Part shown: piece after piece, positions 36,985 to 46,322 of the stretch
Position numbering within the stretch: position 1 is the first letter of the stretch
Layout: each line of letters opens with the position of its first letter
Assembly (NCBI RefSeq): GCF_019345465.1
Contig: NZ_JAHKRC010000011.1
Location: forward strand, 1-64,000
DNA: 64,000 bases
Source of the DNA: Pseudomonas sp. NKUCC02_KPG
GTDB lineage: Bacteria > Pseudomonadota > Gammaproteobacteria > Pseudomonadales > Pseudomonadaceae
Direction of reading: 5' to 3'
The notes under the pieces: generated by a model
Databases searched by the model: none
The model's input: the letters and a program-made list of their open reading frames with translations, nothing else
What the model was told of the DNA's origin: nothing
Program-made: the position numbers and the translations under genes

Positions 36985-37943
36985 TGATCAAGCATTCAGC
37001 CTATGCCTTGGGCGCCACACTTTATATGCCGGCTACCCGCCCCGACATTCTGGAGGTGGTGCTGGGCGAGAAGATCCAGGGTTTGCGCTCGCTGGTGGTG
37101 TGCCTGGAAGACGCTGTGGCCGAAACCGACGTGCAGCAGGGGCTGAACAACCTCAAAAACCTGCTGCTGGGGATCGAAGCGCGAGGCGGTCGTCCGTCCG
37201 TCGGTCCTATCCTGTTTGTACGGCCACGGGACGCGGCGATGGCAGCGGTCCTCAATGAATGGTCGCTGATGCGCCATGTTGACGGTTTTGTGGTGCCCAA
37301 GCTGAGCCTGGGCAATATCCGCGAGTGGCAGCAGGCGGTGACCCGCGACGACCTGATGCTCATGCCCACCCTGGAAACCCCGGAAGTCTTTGTTCCCGAT
37401 GCGATGGTTGAGCTGCGCAGCGCCCTGCTGGAACAATTGCCGGGGCGTATTATTGCGTTACGCATTGGTGGTAACGACCTGATGGGCTGCCTGGGGTTGC
37501 GCCGTCACCCGGCCATGACCCTTTACAGCACGCCCATGAGCTATGTGATTCCCATGTTGTGCGGGATCATGGGCTCTGCAGGTTTTGCCCTGACCGCACC
37601 GGTGTTCGAGCAACTGAATACACCGCACTTGCTGGAGCAAGAGCTGGCGCTGGATATGGCCCACGGGCTTGTGGGTAAAACCGCTATCCACCCGTCGCAA
37701 ATTGCAGTTATCCACAGGGCGCTGCAAGTCAGCCTTGAAGATCTCAACAGTGCACGCCAAATACTGAGTGAGGCGGCGCCTGCGGTGTTCAAGTTCAACG
37801 ACGCCATGTGCGAGCCTGCGACCCATTACAAATGGGCGCAAAAAATTATTGAGCGAGCGCATTGGCAGGGGGTTCGCCCCGAAATTGCCAGCTCGTCAGA
37901 CACTTTTGGAGGCAGCCTTAGATTGGCTGAATTAGTGGGTTGA
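36984..37943 (+). CDS. HpcH/HpaI aldolase / citrate lyase-like protein of the Ter module
   Basis: A 319-residue TIM-barrel enzyme of the CitE/HpcH family. It has LVVCLEDAVAE, FVRPRDAAM, LMPTLETPEVFV, IIALRIGGNDLMG and GKTAIHPSQIAVIH, which supply the metal-binding acidic residues and the CoA-site signature of this group. Members cleave or form C-C bonds in malyl- or citramalyl-type substrates. In Ter operons the substrate is unknown. The start codon overlaps the previous stop by one base and the next gene starts inside its stop. Confidence 0.88.
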   Translation: MIKHSAYALGATLYMPATRPDILEVVLGEKIQGLRSLVVCLEDAVAETDVQQGLNNLKNLLLGIEARGGRPSVGPILFVRPRDAAMAAVLNEWSLMRHVDGFVVPKLSLGNIREWQQAVTRDDLMLMPTLETPEVFVPDAMVELRSALLEQLPGRIIALRIGGNDLMGCLGLRRHPAMTLYSTPMSYVIPMLCGIMGSAGFALTAPVFEQLNTPHLLEQELALDMAHGLVGKTAIHPSQIAVIHRALQVSLEDLNSARQILSEAAPAVFKFNDAMCEPATHYKWAQKIIERAHWQGVRPEIASSSDTFGGSLRLAELVG

Positions 37944-38614
37944 ACGACGTTTTGAATACACCGGTTAAAGGCAAGCAGGTTCTGTCAGCGTTCGATTTCG
38001 ATGGCACGTTGACCTATCACGACACGTTTGTGCCGTTTTTGCGCTTTGCCTTTGGCAATCGGCTGTTCGCGATGCGCTTGTTCCGGATGATTCCGGCGAC
38101 TGCGTGCTACCTGCTGGGTAGGATTTCGCGTAATGCGCTTAAAGAAAAGCTCATCGCGGTCTACCTGACAGGTGCCAAAGAGGCGTGGGTAAAAGAGCGC
38201 GCAGAAGCATTTTGTGACGTTTCGTGGCAGCGCCTAATGCGGCCTTTGGGCTTAACATCCGTCGCCAACCAGCTGGAGCAGGGCGCCAACGTCACCATTT
38301 GCTCGGCGTCCCCTGAATTGGTGCTCGCACCGTTTGCCAAAAAACTCGGTATTGGCCTGATCGGAACGCGGTTGGCGTCAGTCGATGGCGTGCTGACGGG
38401 GGATATCGACGGTATCAACTGTCGCTGTGAACAAAAAGTCATCCGGCTGGAGGCGCAATACGGGCCTTTGGACCAATACACATTACGTGCCTGGGGTGAC
38501 ACCGTGGGCGATGAACAGATGCTCGGGGCCGCTCAGGAGCCACATTGGCGCGAATTTCACGCGCTGTGGCGTCGCAAGCGGCCACTTGACGTGTGTTTGC
38601 GTGAAGGGCTGTAA
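37940..38614 (+). CDS. HAD-IB family phosphatase of the Ter module
   Basis: A 224-residue SerB-like HAD phosphatase: motif I FDFDGTLTYHDTF, motif II TICSASPELVLAPF and motif IV GDTVGDEQML. A helical cap lies between motifs I and II. The start is a TTG overlapping the preceding stop (TTGA), which is the only start that keeps the N-terminal motif at a normal distance. It is the last of six enzyme genes before the ter structural genes; 73 bases with AAGGAG separate it from terZ. Confidence 0.87.
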   Translation: MNDVLNTPVKGKQVLSAFDFDGTLTYHDTFVPFLRFAFGNRLFAMRLFRMIPATACYLLGRISRNALKEKLIAVYLTGAKEAWVKERAEAFCDVSWQRLMRPLGLTSVANQLEQGANVTICSASPELVLAPFAKKLGIGLIGTRLASVDGVLTGDIDGINCRCEQKVIRLEAQYGPLDQYTLRAWGDTVGDEQMLGAAQEPHWREFHALWRRKRPLDVCLREGL

Positions 38615-38687
38615 GCCAGGCGTAAGCAAAGCGTGTCAATAATCAGCAATTACCTATCGTGCTTGAGTGCAGACAAGGAGACGCTTC

Positions 38688-39278
38688 ATGGCCATTTCGC
38701 TGTCCAAGAATCAAACCATTTCTCTCGAGAAAGAAGCTGGAACCGGTCTCAAGAAAATCCGCATGGGCCTGGGCTGGGACCCGGTAAAACCGAGCGGTTT
38801 TTTTGCCAAACTGCTGAGCAGTGATGCTGCCATCGACCTGGACGCATCGTGCATCCTGCTCGACAGTGCCAAGCAAGCGCTGGACCTGGTGTGGTTCCGC
38901 CAGCTCAAGTCCAACGACGGCTCCATCGTTCACTCCGGCGATAACCGCACGGGTGAGGGCGATGGCGACGACGAATCGATCCTGGTCAACCTGGAACAGC
39001 TGCCGGCCGGGGTCAAGCACCTGGTGTTTACCGTGAACTCGTTCACCGGGCAAAACTTTGAAGCCGTAGAAAACGCCTACTGCCGCATTGTTGATGAGCT
39101 GACCGGCAAAGAGCTGGCGCGCTTCAACCTGTCGGACAAAGGTCGTCATACAGGCGTGGTCATGGCGTACATCAGCCGCACAGCTGCTGGCTGGGACCTG
39201 ACCGCTATCGGCACCGTGGCCAATGGCCGTACCGCACAGGATCTGGCCAGCGATGCGGCCCAGGCGGTGCGTGCATGA
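38688..39278 (+). CDS. terZ: TerZ-like TerD-domain protein
   Basis: A 196-residue protein with one TerD domain. The N-terminus MAISLSKNQTISLEKEAG and the Ca-binding blocks MGLGWDPV, AAIDLDASCIL and [15 protein letters not shown] are typical. TerD-domain proteins bind calcium and are thought to assemble at the membrane with TerC. The sequence departs from TerD/TerE by an insertion (KPSGFFAKLLSSD) after the first block, as in TerZ. The ATG has AAGGAG upstream. The stop overlaps terA as ATGA. Confidence 0.88.
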   Translation: MAISLSKNQTISLEKEAGTGLKKIRMGLGWDPVKPSGFFAKLLSSDAAIDLDASCILLDSAKQALDLVWFRQLKSNDGSIVHSGDNRTGEGDGDDESILVNLEQLPAGVKHLVFTVNSFTGQNFEAVENAYCRIVDELTGKELARFNLSDKGRHTGVVMAYISRTAAGWDLTAIGTVANGRTAQDLASDAAQAVRA

Positions 39279-40480
39279 CGACGTTGACTCCTGGCGCCAA
39301 TACCGCTGTCGCTGCCGGCAGCCTGAGCGTCACCATCAGCTACACGCCGGTGGCAGGCGCTGATCTGGACGTGTCTGCCTTCCTGCTCAATGAGTCGGGC
39401 AAGGTGCGCGGCGACAACGACATGTGCTTCTTCGGCCAGCAAAGCGTCAACAATGGCGCGGTCAAGCTGGTCGAGTCGGCGGCCGGTCGCAGTGTGTTCA
39501 GTGTCAATCTGGACGCCATTGATCAGGCCATCGAGAAAGTCGCCCTGACCGCGACCATCTACGAGAACAAGGCCCGGTTCGATGCCTTCCCGCAACTGAC
39601 CGTATCGGTGAGCGGCGGCATTGAAGCACCGATCCCGACCCAGGGCATGCAAGAAACCGCATTGATCCTGGGCGAGTTCTATCGCCGTCAGGGCGCGTGG
39701 AAATTCCGCTGCGTGGCCCAGGGCTTTGCCGGTGGTCTGGCGCCTTTGGCTCAGCACTTCGGCGTTGATATTGCTGCTCCTGCTCCTGCTCCAGCACCGG
39801 CAGCCGCGCCCACGCCAGTGGCACCGCCACCGCCTGCTCCGGCACCGGCCGCCAAGATCAATCTGTCGAAGATCACGCTCGACAAGCAGCGTCCGTCCAT
39901 CAGCCTTGAGAAAAAGGACGGTGACTTCGGCGAAATCAAAATCAACCTGAACTGGAACCGTACCAACCCCAATGCAGGTGGCGGTGGCGGCTTTTTCGCC
40001 TCGTTGCGCGGCAAGTCGGGTGGTATCGATCTGGACGTGGGTTGCCTGTACGAAATGGACAACGGCCGCAAAGGCGCGGTTCAGGCCCTGGGCAATGCCT
40101 TCGGTGATTTCCGTGACGAGCCGTTTATCCAGTTGATGGGCGACGACCGTACCGGCTCTGTGAGCGACGGCGAGTGGTTGCGTATCAACGGCAAGGAGTG
40201 GCGCAAGATGCGTCGCGTGCTGGTTTACGCGTTTATCTACGAAGGCGCCCCGAACTGGCAGGCCACAGACGGCGTTATCACCTTGTACATTCCGGGTGAG
40301 CCGCCGATCGAAGTGCGCCTGAGCGAAGAGGGTGGCACCAAGGGCATGTGCGCCATCGCCCTGCTGGAAAACGTCGGTGGCAGCGTGAAGGTCAACCGTC
40401 GGGTTGAGTTCTTCAAGGGCCATTCCGACATGGATAAAGCTTTCGGCTGGGGCATGCGCTGGGCTGCCGGTTCCAAATGA
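39275..40480 (+). CDS. terA: TerA-like protein with two TerD-type domains
   Basis: A 401-residue protein. The N-terminal TerD-like domain (about 1-165) is joined by a Pro/Ala-rich flexible linker (about 169-197) to a second TerD-like domain (about 198-401) with INLNWNRTNP, GGIDLDVGCLYEMDNG and GDDRTGSVSDGEW. The N-terminal domain lacks the usual acidic GDGDDE loop, whereas the second keeps part of it, so the two halves probably differ in calcium binding. It is coupled to terZ by a 4-base overlap. Confidence 0.86.
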   Translation: MTTLTPGANTAVAAGSLSVTISYTPVAGADLDVSAFLLNESGKVRGDNDMCFFGQQSVNNGAVKLVESAAGRSVFSVNLDAIDQAIEKVALTATIYENKARFDAFPQLTVSVSGGIEAPIPTQGMQETALILGEFYRRQGAWKFRCVAQGFAGGLAPLAQHFGVDIAAPAPAPAPAAAPTPVAPPPPAPAPAAKINLSKITLDKQRPSISLEKKDGDFGEIKINLNWNRTNPNAGGGGGFFASLRGKSGGIDLDVGCLYEMDNGRKGAVQALGNAFGDFRDEPFIQLMGDDRTGSVSDGEWLRINGKEWRKMRRVLVYAFIYEGAPNWQATDGVITLYIPGEPPIEVRLSEEGGTKGMCAIALLENVGGSVKVNRRVEFFKGHSDMDKAFGWGMRWAAGSK

Positions 40481-40546
40481 GCGCTCTGTAAGTGGCCGCC
40501 TGATGAAACAGGCGCCGTACCTGCAATTTCTGACAAGGTGACTCCA

Positions 40547-40996
40547 ATGCTCGAATGGCTCAAAACCAACGCCACTGCCGCCCGTGACAAGCTCTCGGCG
40601 GAAGTCAGCAAGTTCAAGAACCGTGAGTTCATGGAAGCCGTGGTTTCCGGGTGCGCACTGGTGGCGGCTGCCGATGGCAACATCAGCAGCGACGAAAAAC
40701 AGAAGATGGTCGGGTTTATTCAAAACTCGAATGAGCTGAAGGCTTTTGACGTTAAAGACGTGATCAAGGCTTTCAACGCCGTCTGCGAAAAATTTGAGTT
40801 TGATCAGCAGATCGGTCGCGCCGAGGCGCTGAAGTCGATTGGTCAACTGCGTAAAAAAGAAGATGCCGCCCGCCTGCTGGTGCGTGTTTGCTGCGCAATC
40901 GGTAGCGCCGACGGCAACTTCGATGAAAGTGAGCGGGCTGCTTGCCGCATTATCTGCAATGAGCTGGGGTTGAACCCTGGCGATTTTGATCTCTGA
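40547..40996 (+). CDS. terB: TerB tellurite-resistance protein
   Basis: A 149-residue all-helical protein of the TerB family, near the E. coli length of 151. It has two related metal-binding segments, ALVAAADGNISSDEKQKM and AIGSADGNFDESERAA, with the acidic residues in place. TerB is cytoplasmic and reported to associate with the membrane complex built on TerC. The ATG at 40547 has AAGGTG seven bases upstream; the GTG at 40538 is less suitable. terC follows after seven bases. Confidence 0.92.
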   Translation: MLEWLKTNATAARDKLSAEVSKFKNREFMEAVVSGCALVAAADGNISSDEKQKMVGFIQNSNELKAFDVKDVIKAFNAVCEKFEFDQQIGRAEALKSIGQLRKKEDAARLLVRVCCAIGSADGNFDESERAACRIICNELGLNPGDFDL

Positions 40997-41003
40997 GGAC
41001 ATC

Positions 41004-42050
41004 ATGGAAAACACGGCAATTGGCTTTCCGCCAACTACCATCGCTGTATTTGTGGCTCTGGCGGTCATTGCTCTGGCAATCGACCTGTTTACCCACAAAA
41101 GCGATAAACCGGTCTCGCTGACCAACGCCGCCGTCTGGTCGGTGTTCTGGGTGCTGATCTCCCTCGCCTTTGCGGGCTACCTGTATTACGCCCACGGCCC
41201 AAGCGTGGCCAGCCTGTTCGTGACCGGTTACGCGCTGGAAAAAGTCCTCAGCGTCGACAACCTGTTCGTGTTCATGGCGATCTTTGCCTGGTTCAAGATC
41301 CCGGACGCGCTGCGTCACCGTGTTCTGTACTGGGGCATCATCGGCGCCATCGTCTTCCGCCTGATTTTCGTGGCGATCGGTACCGGTCTGCTGGCGTTTG
41401 GCCCTTGGGTCGAAGTGCTGTTTGCGGTGGTCGTGGCCTGGACGGCGATCATGATGCTGCGCAGCAAGGAAGAAGATGAGGAGGAGGATTACTCCAAGCA
41501 CATTGCCTACCGTTTTGCGAAAAAACTGTTCCCGGTTTGGCCAAAGCTGCACGGACATAATTTCTTTGTTTCGCGCACAGAGCTTGAAAAAGAGATCACG
41601 AAGCCGCAGAACAAGGGAATGACCCTTGTAGGCAAGGGCGCTCTTTTTGCGACACCACTGTTTTTGTGTGTGGTCGTGGTTGAAGTTTCAGACATTCTGT
41701 TTGCCTTCGACTCCGTACCGGCAGTGATTGCCGTGAGCCGTGAACCCCTGATCGTGTACTCGGCCATGATGTTCGCCATTCTGGGCCTGCGGACCATGTA
41801 CTTCGTTCTCGAAGCGCTGAAACGCTACCTGGTACACCTGGAAAAATCGGTTATCGCGCTGTTGTTCTTTATCGCCGGCAAGCTGGCCCTGAACGCAACC
41901 GATCACCTGTTTGGCCACGGCATCAGCATTGATCCAAACACCAGCCTGATAGTGGTGTTGGTGGTATTGGCCATCGGTATTGTGGCCAGCATCATCTTTC
42001 CAGGTAAGGAAGAAGAGCAATCCGACGTTAAAAACGACACGAACGCTTGA
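41004..42050 (+). CDS. terC: TerC integral membrane protein
   Basis: A 348-residue inner-membrane protein with about nine membrane segments. The two family signatures are present: ALEKVLSVDNLFVFMAIF (about 80-97) and VVEVSDILFAFDSVPAVIAV (about 219-238), each with conserved acidic residues. A charged cytosolic loop (KEEDEEEDYSKH) lies between helices. TerC is the membrane anchor of the Ter complex and related proteins act in metal (Mn) homeostasis. The ATG at 41004 has GAGGA at optimal distance. Confidence 0.94.
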   Translation: MENTAIGFPPTTIAVFVALAVIALAIDLFTHKSDKPVSLTNAAVWSVFWVLISLAFAGYLYYAHGPSVASLFVTGYALEKVLSVDNLFVFMAIFAWFKIPDALRHRVLYWGIIGAIVFRLIFVAIGTGLLAFGPWVEVLFAVVVAWTAIMMLRSKEEDEEEDYSKHIAYRFAKKLFPVWPKLHGHNFFVSRTELEKEITKPQNKGMTLVGKGALFATPLFLCVVVVEVSDILFAFDSVPAVIAVSREPLIVYSAMMFAILGLRTMYFVLEALKRYLVHLEKSVIALLFFIAGKLALNATDHLFGHGISIDPNTSLIVVLVVLAIGIVASIIFPGKEEEQSDVKNDTNA

Positions 42051-42076
42051 TCGCACATTATTAAGGAGAATTACAC

Positions 42077-42652
42077 ATGGCACTTTCCCTTTCCAAAGGC
42101 GGCAACCTGTCCCTCTCCAAAGAAGCTCCGGGGATGACTAAAGTCCTCGTGGGTCTGGGCTGGGATGCTCGTTCCACCGATGGTCAAGACTTCGACCTGG
42201 ATGCGAGCGCTTTCTTGCTCAAGGCTGACGGTAAAGTCCGCGCTGACTCCGATTTCATTTTTTACAACCAGCTCAAAAGCGTTGACGGCTCGGTTGAGCA
42301 CACGGGCGACAACCGTACCGGTGAAGGCGACGGCGATGACGAGGCGATCAAGGTCGACCTGTCCAAAGTACCTGCTGACATCGACCGTATCGCGTTCACC
42401 GTGACCATTCACGAAGCCGATGCACGCAGGCAGAACTTCGGTCAGGTGCGCAATGCGTTCATCCGCATTGTGAACCAGGACAACAACAACGAAGTGGCGC
42501 GTTATGACCTGGCTGAAGACGCCAGCACCGAAACCGCGATGATCTTTGCCGAGCTGTATCGCAATGGCGCCGAGTGGAAATTCCGCGCTGTGGGTCAAGG
42601 TTTTGCCGGCGGCCTCAAGCCATTGGCTGAAAGCTACGGTCTGAAATTCTAA
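42077..42652 (+). CDS. terD: TerD calcium-binding stress protein
   Basis: A 191-residue single TerD-domain protein with [38 protein letters not shown] and [16 protein letters not shown]. The aspartates expected to bind two calcium ions are all present. It is very similar to the next gene product, so the pair arose by duplication. AAGGAGAAT lies in front of the start. Confidence 0.94.
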   Translation: MALSLSKGGNLSLSKEAPGMTKVLVGLGWDARSTDGQDFDLDASAFLLKADGKVRADSDFIFYNQLKSVDGSVEHTGDNRTGEGDGDDEAIKVDLSKVPADIDRIAFTVTIHEADARRQNFGQVRNAFIRIVNQDNNNEVARYDLAEDASTETAMIFAELYRNGAEWKFRAVGQGFAGGLKPLAESYGLKF

Positions 42653-42691
42653 TCTGCACCCCATCAACTTTTCATATAAGGGTTCACGAAC

Positions 42692-43270
42692 ATGGCAGTA
42701 AGTCTGAGTAAAGGCGGCAACGTTTCCCTGACCAAAGAAGCTCCGGGCCTGACCGAAGTGATTGTGGGCCTGGGTTGGGATCCGCGTGTGACTGATGGCC
42801 AGGAGTTCGACCTGGACGCCTCGGTGTTCATCGTTGGCGAGAGCGGCAAAGTGCTGAACGACGGCAGCTTTGTGTTCTACAACAACAAGACTTCGCCGGA
42901 CGGCAACGTTGTGCACCAGGGCGACAACCGCTCGGGCGCTGGCGATGGCGACGACGAACAAGTGAACGTCAACCTGGCGGGTCTGTCGCAAGAAGCCAAG
43001 AAACTGGCTTTCGCGGTCACCATCCACGACGCTGATGGCCGTAAACAAAGCTTTGGCCAGGTTTCGAACGCTTACATCCGCGTTCTGAACAAGGCAGACG
43101 GCAAAGAGCTGGCACGCTTTGACCTGAGCGAAGACGCTTCGACCGAAACCGCGATGGTATTCGGCGAGCTGTATCGCAATGGCGAAGAGTGGAAGTTCAA
43201 GGCTATCGGCCAGGGTTTTGCGGGTGGCCTGGCGCCATTGGCTTCGAACTTTGGTGTTAACCTGGGCTAA
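42692..43270 (+). CDS. terE: TerE/TerD paralogue
   Basis: A 192-residue TerD-domain protein with [38 protein letters not shown] and [16 protein letters not shown], close to terD along its whole length. It is the last gene of the locus and is followed by a strong terminator. The terD/terE label follows gene order in enterobacterial terZABCDE. Confidence 0.92.
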   Translation: MAVSLSKGGNVSLTKEAPGLTEVIVGLGWDPRVTDGQEFDLDASVFIVGESGKVLNDGSFVFYNNKTSPDGNVVHQGDNRSGAGDGDDEQVNVNLAGLSQEAKKLAFAVTIHDADGRKQSFGQVSNAYIRVLNKADGKELARFDLSEDASTETAMVFGELYRNGEEWKFKAIGQGFAGGLAPLASNFGVNLG

Positions 43271-43286
43271 ACCCCGGCGTTAAACA

Positions 43287-43322
43287 AAAGGCCCTCCCCG
43301 GTTTCGGGGAGGGCCTTTTTTT
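43287..43322 (+). terminator. Ter locus terminator
   Basis: A GC-rich hairpin with arms AAAGGCCCTCCCCG and CGGGGAGGGCCTTT and a T run lies 17 bases behind terE. Confidence 0.95.
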
Positions 43323-43340
43323 GTGCATCTGTCCATCACC

Positions 43341-43354
43341 TGTGGGAGCGGGTC
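43341..43354. repeat. Truncated type A repeat end
   Basis: TGTGGGAGCGGGTC keeps the first dozen bases of the type A end and then breaks off at the autotransporter stop codon. The complementary half is missing. Confidence 0.6.
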
Positions 43355-46322
43355 AAAAACTCATTTGCCATTGCCCGATCAACCCGTGGGTGCGGCTGTT
43401 GCTACCCATGTCGCCGGTGTAGCCCACGCCCAGTGTCTGGCGGGCCGACACGCCAATATCCAGCCCGGCTTCCAGCACCAGGCTGTTGCGATCCAGCGCG
43501 CTGCCTTCGACATTGAACGCAGAACCGCCGAGCACAAAGCGCTGATTTGTTGAGCTGCTGACATCACCATACGTGTGCTTCCAGCCTGCGCTCAGGCGGG
43601 GCGTGATGCTCATGCCGTTTTCCAGTTGGCTCAAATGGGCCAGGCGCACGCCCAGGGTACTGCTGAAGTTGTCCTGGGTCTGCTTGTCGACGCTCAACGC
43701 GGCCGCACCGCCTTTTTCGGTGTAGTGGTCACGCTGGTAGCGTTGATAACCCAGGTTGGCAAACGGCTCGGCACTCAAGCGACCGCTGCCCAGGGCGTAG
43801 CCCAGCTCGGCAAAAGCCTGCTGGCTGCTGGCGTGGTAATCGCCCTTGGGCTGGTCGATAAAACCGTTAAACGCCACGCTGCGTTTGCTGTCCCCGTTAT
43901 GGCCACTGTAGGCCGCGCCCAGACGCACTGCCAGCGCACCGCTCTGGCGTATCCCGTAGACACCCGCATGCCAGCTGTTGACCGTGCCCTCCATAGCACT
44001 GCTATCCACATTGGTTTTTGAGTAGCCGCCCAGCATGCCCATGCGCCAGTCCGGTGTCAGGGCCCAGTCGGCGCCCAGCACGCCGCCTTTGGTGCGTTGG
44101 GTCAGGTCGCTGTTGCCGTGTGTCCCGTCCAGTCGGCCATAGCTGCCCAGCCCCTGGAGCCAGAGTCGGCCCTGGGCATTCGGGTCATTGAGGTTGCGCA
44201 CGCCGGGCGGCAGGCCGGTGGCGGCCAGGGCAGGGGTGTCCTGAGCGGCACTGGCGACCCGCAAACCGGCGCCTGAGCCCACGGACTGCATGGCTGCCAA
44301 CATGCTGCTGCCCACCTGGGACGTGGCGCCCAGAGTGGCGCTGCTCAGGCTGGCGTTGCTGCTGCCGGCCAGTTGCTCAATGGCCGCCCCCGCCGCTTGT
44401 GTGCTGGTGTTGAGCAGGGCGTCATGCAACGCGTTGCCCGCCTTGAGCTGGCTCAAACCGATGGCGGCGCTGTGGCCGTTGGCGCTGCTGGCGTACTCGG
44501 CAAAGGTCACGTCATTGCGGGCATAGGTCAGCTCGACGCTGGTGGGGGTGTAGTTGAGCGTCGGGGTGAGGAAGGCATAGTCACTGGTGACGTTGCCAAA
44601 CGTGCCGTCGAGGGTGCCAGCGCTCAGCACGCGGTACTGGCTGAGCCACGGGTAGGTGCCGCTGCCAGCATTGATGGCCAGCGTTGCACCGTTGAGGTGG
44701 GCGGTGCCGCCGACCTGCACCGGCGCGCTGCTGCCATCGGCATTGACCCCGTAGGCCAGGGTCGCGCCGCTGCCCAGGGTCAGGTCATGGGTGATGGTCG
44801 CGGTGCCCAATTGCGGGCTGGTTTGCAGCGTGCCGTTGACCAGCAGGTTGCCGACACTGCCGCTCCCGGCGTAAATGCCACCTTCGTCCACGGTGAGGGA
44901 ACCACTGATGGCACCCTGATTGACCAAGCGGGCGCCGCTGAAAATCTCGCCCCCGTCACTGAAATCGTTCTGGCTGGTGAGTGTCCAGCTGCCGGATTTG
45001 ACGTCCAGCCATTCGAAGTTCCGGCTGTTGCCCAAGCGGCCACCGGCCGGGTCATCCAGAGACACCCGGTCGTAACCGCTGCCGCCGTCCACCAGGCCGT
45101 CGAAGCGGCTGGCACTGCCCAGCGTGAGGCGGTCATTGCCACCGCCAAGGTCCAGCGCCTGGCCATTGCTGCCACTGATCAGGCCATTGTTGAAGACCAC
45201 GTCCTCGAACTCGCCCACGAACTTCACGCCAAAACCGTCCTGGCCCTGGATCGTGCCGTTGTTGATCAACGTGGTGGCGGCCAGCCCTGATCCATCGCTG
45301 CCGTCATCCACCAGCACCGCATTGTTGGCGCCGCTGACCCGTGCGCCCAGGGCGTTGTAGATAAAACCACCGCCCAGGGCGATCCCTTCGCTGCCATTGG
45401 CAAACCCGTTCTTGTCGACGCCACCGGCGCCGGTGCCCTGAATCACGCCGTAGTTCTCAATATGGGCGATCAGGTCGATATCCACGCCATCGCCGTCACC
45501 ATTGGGCTTGAGCCCGGAGTAGGCGCCGGTGATGGTGCCGTGGTTGATCACGGTGCCATCCCCGTCCGAGCCGAAGCCCGAACCGTTGCGCCCGGTGACG
45601 TCGCCATAGTTGATCAGTGTTGCGCCCAGGTCGGTGGTGATGCCGTGGCGCCCGCCCGAGAGGGTGCCGTAGTTGGTCACCGTCACGCCGGTTGCCGAGT
45701 CGATGTCGACGCCGTCGAACTTGTTGTCGTCGTTCAGGGCGTCGCCTGTGGAAATCTCACCGTAGTTGAGAATCGTGGCGTTGGAGCCGGTCTTCATGCC
45801 GTCGCTGAACTCACCGCGAATCAGCCCGCCTTCGCGGTTGATCAGGGTGGTTTTGACGTCATGGCTGCGCACCGCGTCGAGGTCGATGGCCTGGCCGCTA
45901 TCGGTGGAGCGAATAGTGCCGCTGTTGTCGATCAGTACACTGCCACTGCTGAACGGGGTGTCGATGCGCAGGGCATCGTTGCTGCCCTGAATCGTCGCGC
46001 CGCTGCGGTTGAAAATACTGTAGTTGCGCTCGCCGCTTGCACTGCCACTGCTGTCGATGGCTCGCCCGCCCGTCGAGATCAGGCTGCCTGCGTTGTCGAT
46101 TATCACGCCCGGGCCGCTGGTGCTGCCCTTGAGCGTGACGGCCACCTTGGCAGTGGTCAGGCTTGCGGCCGGGGTCACTGTCAACGTATCGCTGGCGCTC
46201 AGGTTGAGTGCGCTGGTGCCGGGTGAGTCCAGGAGGGTGTCACTGGCAAGTGCCAGCGGAGCAACGGTGCTTGAGCTCAATAGCGCGATGGCGAGCGCAA
46301 GGCGTTGGGGGGAGGCAGGCAT
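43353..46322 (-). CDS. Autotransporter (type Va secreted) with beta-helix passenger
   Basis: A 989-residue autotransporter. The signal peptide covers residues 1-27 (ending LALA). The passenger (to about residue 700) begins with about a dozen short repeats of the form x-N-x-G-x-I/L (VIDNAGSLIST, VLIDNSGTIRS, TVTNYGTLSGG, TVINHGTITG, TTLINNGTIQG), as expected for a right-handed beta-helix rung. An autochaperone-like region (SQYRVLSAGTLDGTF) and a C-terminal beta-barrel (about 725-989, ending QWQMSF) follow. The passenger has no recognisable protease triad, so adhesion or aggregation is more likely than proteolysis. It is convergent with the Ter locus. Confidence 0.93.
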   Translation of the reverse strand: MPASPQRLALAIALLSSSTVAPLALASDTLLDSPGTSALNLSASDTLTVTPAASLTTAKVAVTLKGSTSGPGVIIDNAGSLISTGGRAIDSSGSASGERNYSIFNRSGATIQGSNDALRIDTPFSSGSVLIDNSGTIRSTDSGQAIDLDAVRSHDVKTTLINREGGLIRGEFSDGMKTGSNATILNYGEISTGDALNDDNKFDGVDIDSATGVTVTNYGTLSGGRHGITTDLGATLINYGDVTGRNGSGFGSDGDGTVINHGTITGAYSGLKPNGDGDGVDIDLIAHIENYGVIQGTGAGGVDKNGFANGSEGIALGGGFIYNALGARVSGANNAVLVDDGSDGSGLAATTLINNGTIQGQDGFGVKFVGEFEDVVFNNGLISGSNGQALDLGGGNDRLTLGSASRFDGLVDGGSGYDRVSLDDPAGGRLGNSRNFEWLDVKSGSWTLTSQNDFSDGGEIFSGARLVNQGAISGSLTVDEGGIYAGSGSVGNLLVNGTLQTSPQLGTATITHDLTLGSGATLAYGVNADGSSAPVQVGGTAHLNGATLAINAGSGTYPWLSQYRVLSAGTLDGTFGNVTSDYAFLTPTLNYTPTSVELTYARNDVTFAEYASSANGHSAAIGLSQLKAGNALHDALLNTSTQAAGAAIEQLAGSSNASLSSATLGATSQVGSSMLAAMQSVGSGAGLRVASAAQDTPALAATGLPPGVRNLNDPNAQGRLWLQGLGSYGRLDGTHGNSDLTQRTKGGVLGADWALTPDWRMGMLGGYSKTNVDSSAMEGTVNSWHAGVYGIRQSGALAVRLGAAYSGHNGDSKRSVAFNGFIDQPKGDYHASSQQAFAELGYALGSGRLSAEPFANLGYQRYQRDHYTEKGGAAALSVDKQTQDNFSSTLGVRLAHLSQLENGMSITPRLSAGWKHTYGDVSSSTNQRFVLGGSAFNVEGSALDRNSLVLEAGLDIGVSARQTLGVGYTGDMGSNSRTHGLIGQWQMSF

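Noticed and set aside
39146..41125. 659-codon minus-strand open frame over terZ, terA and terB
   Set aside because: It spans three good genes and shows no family features.
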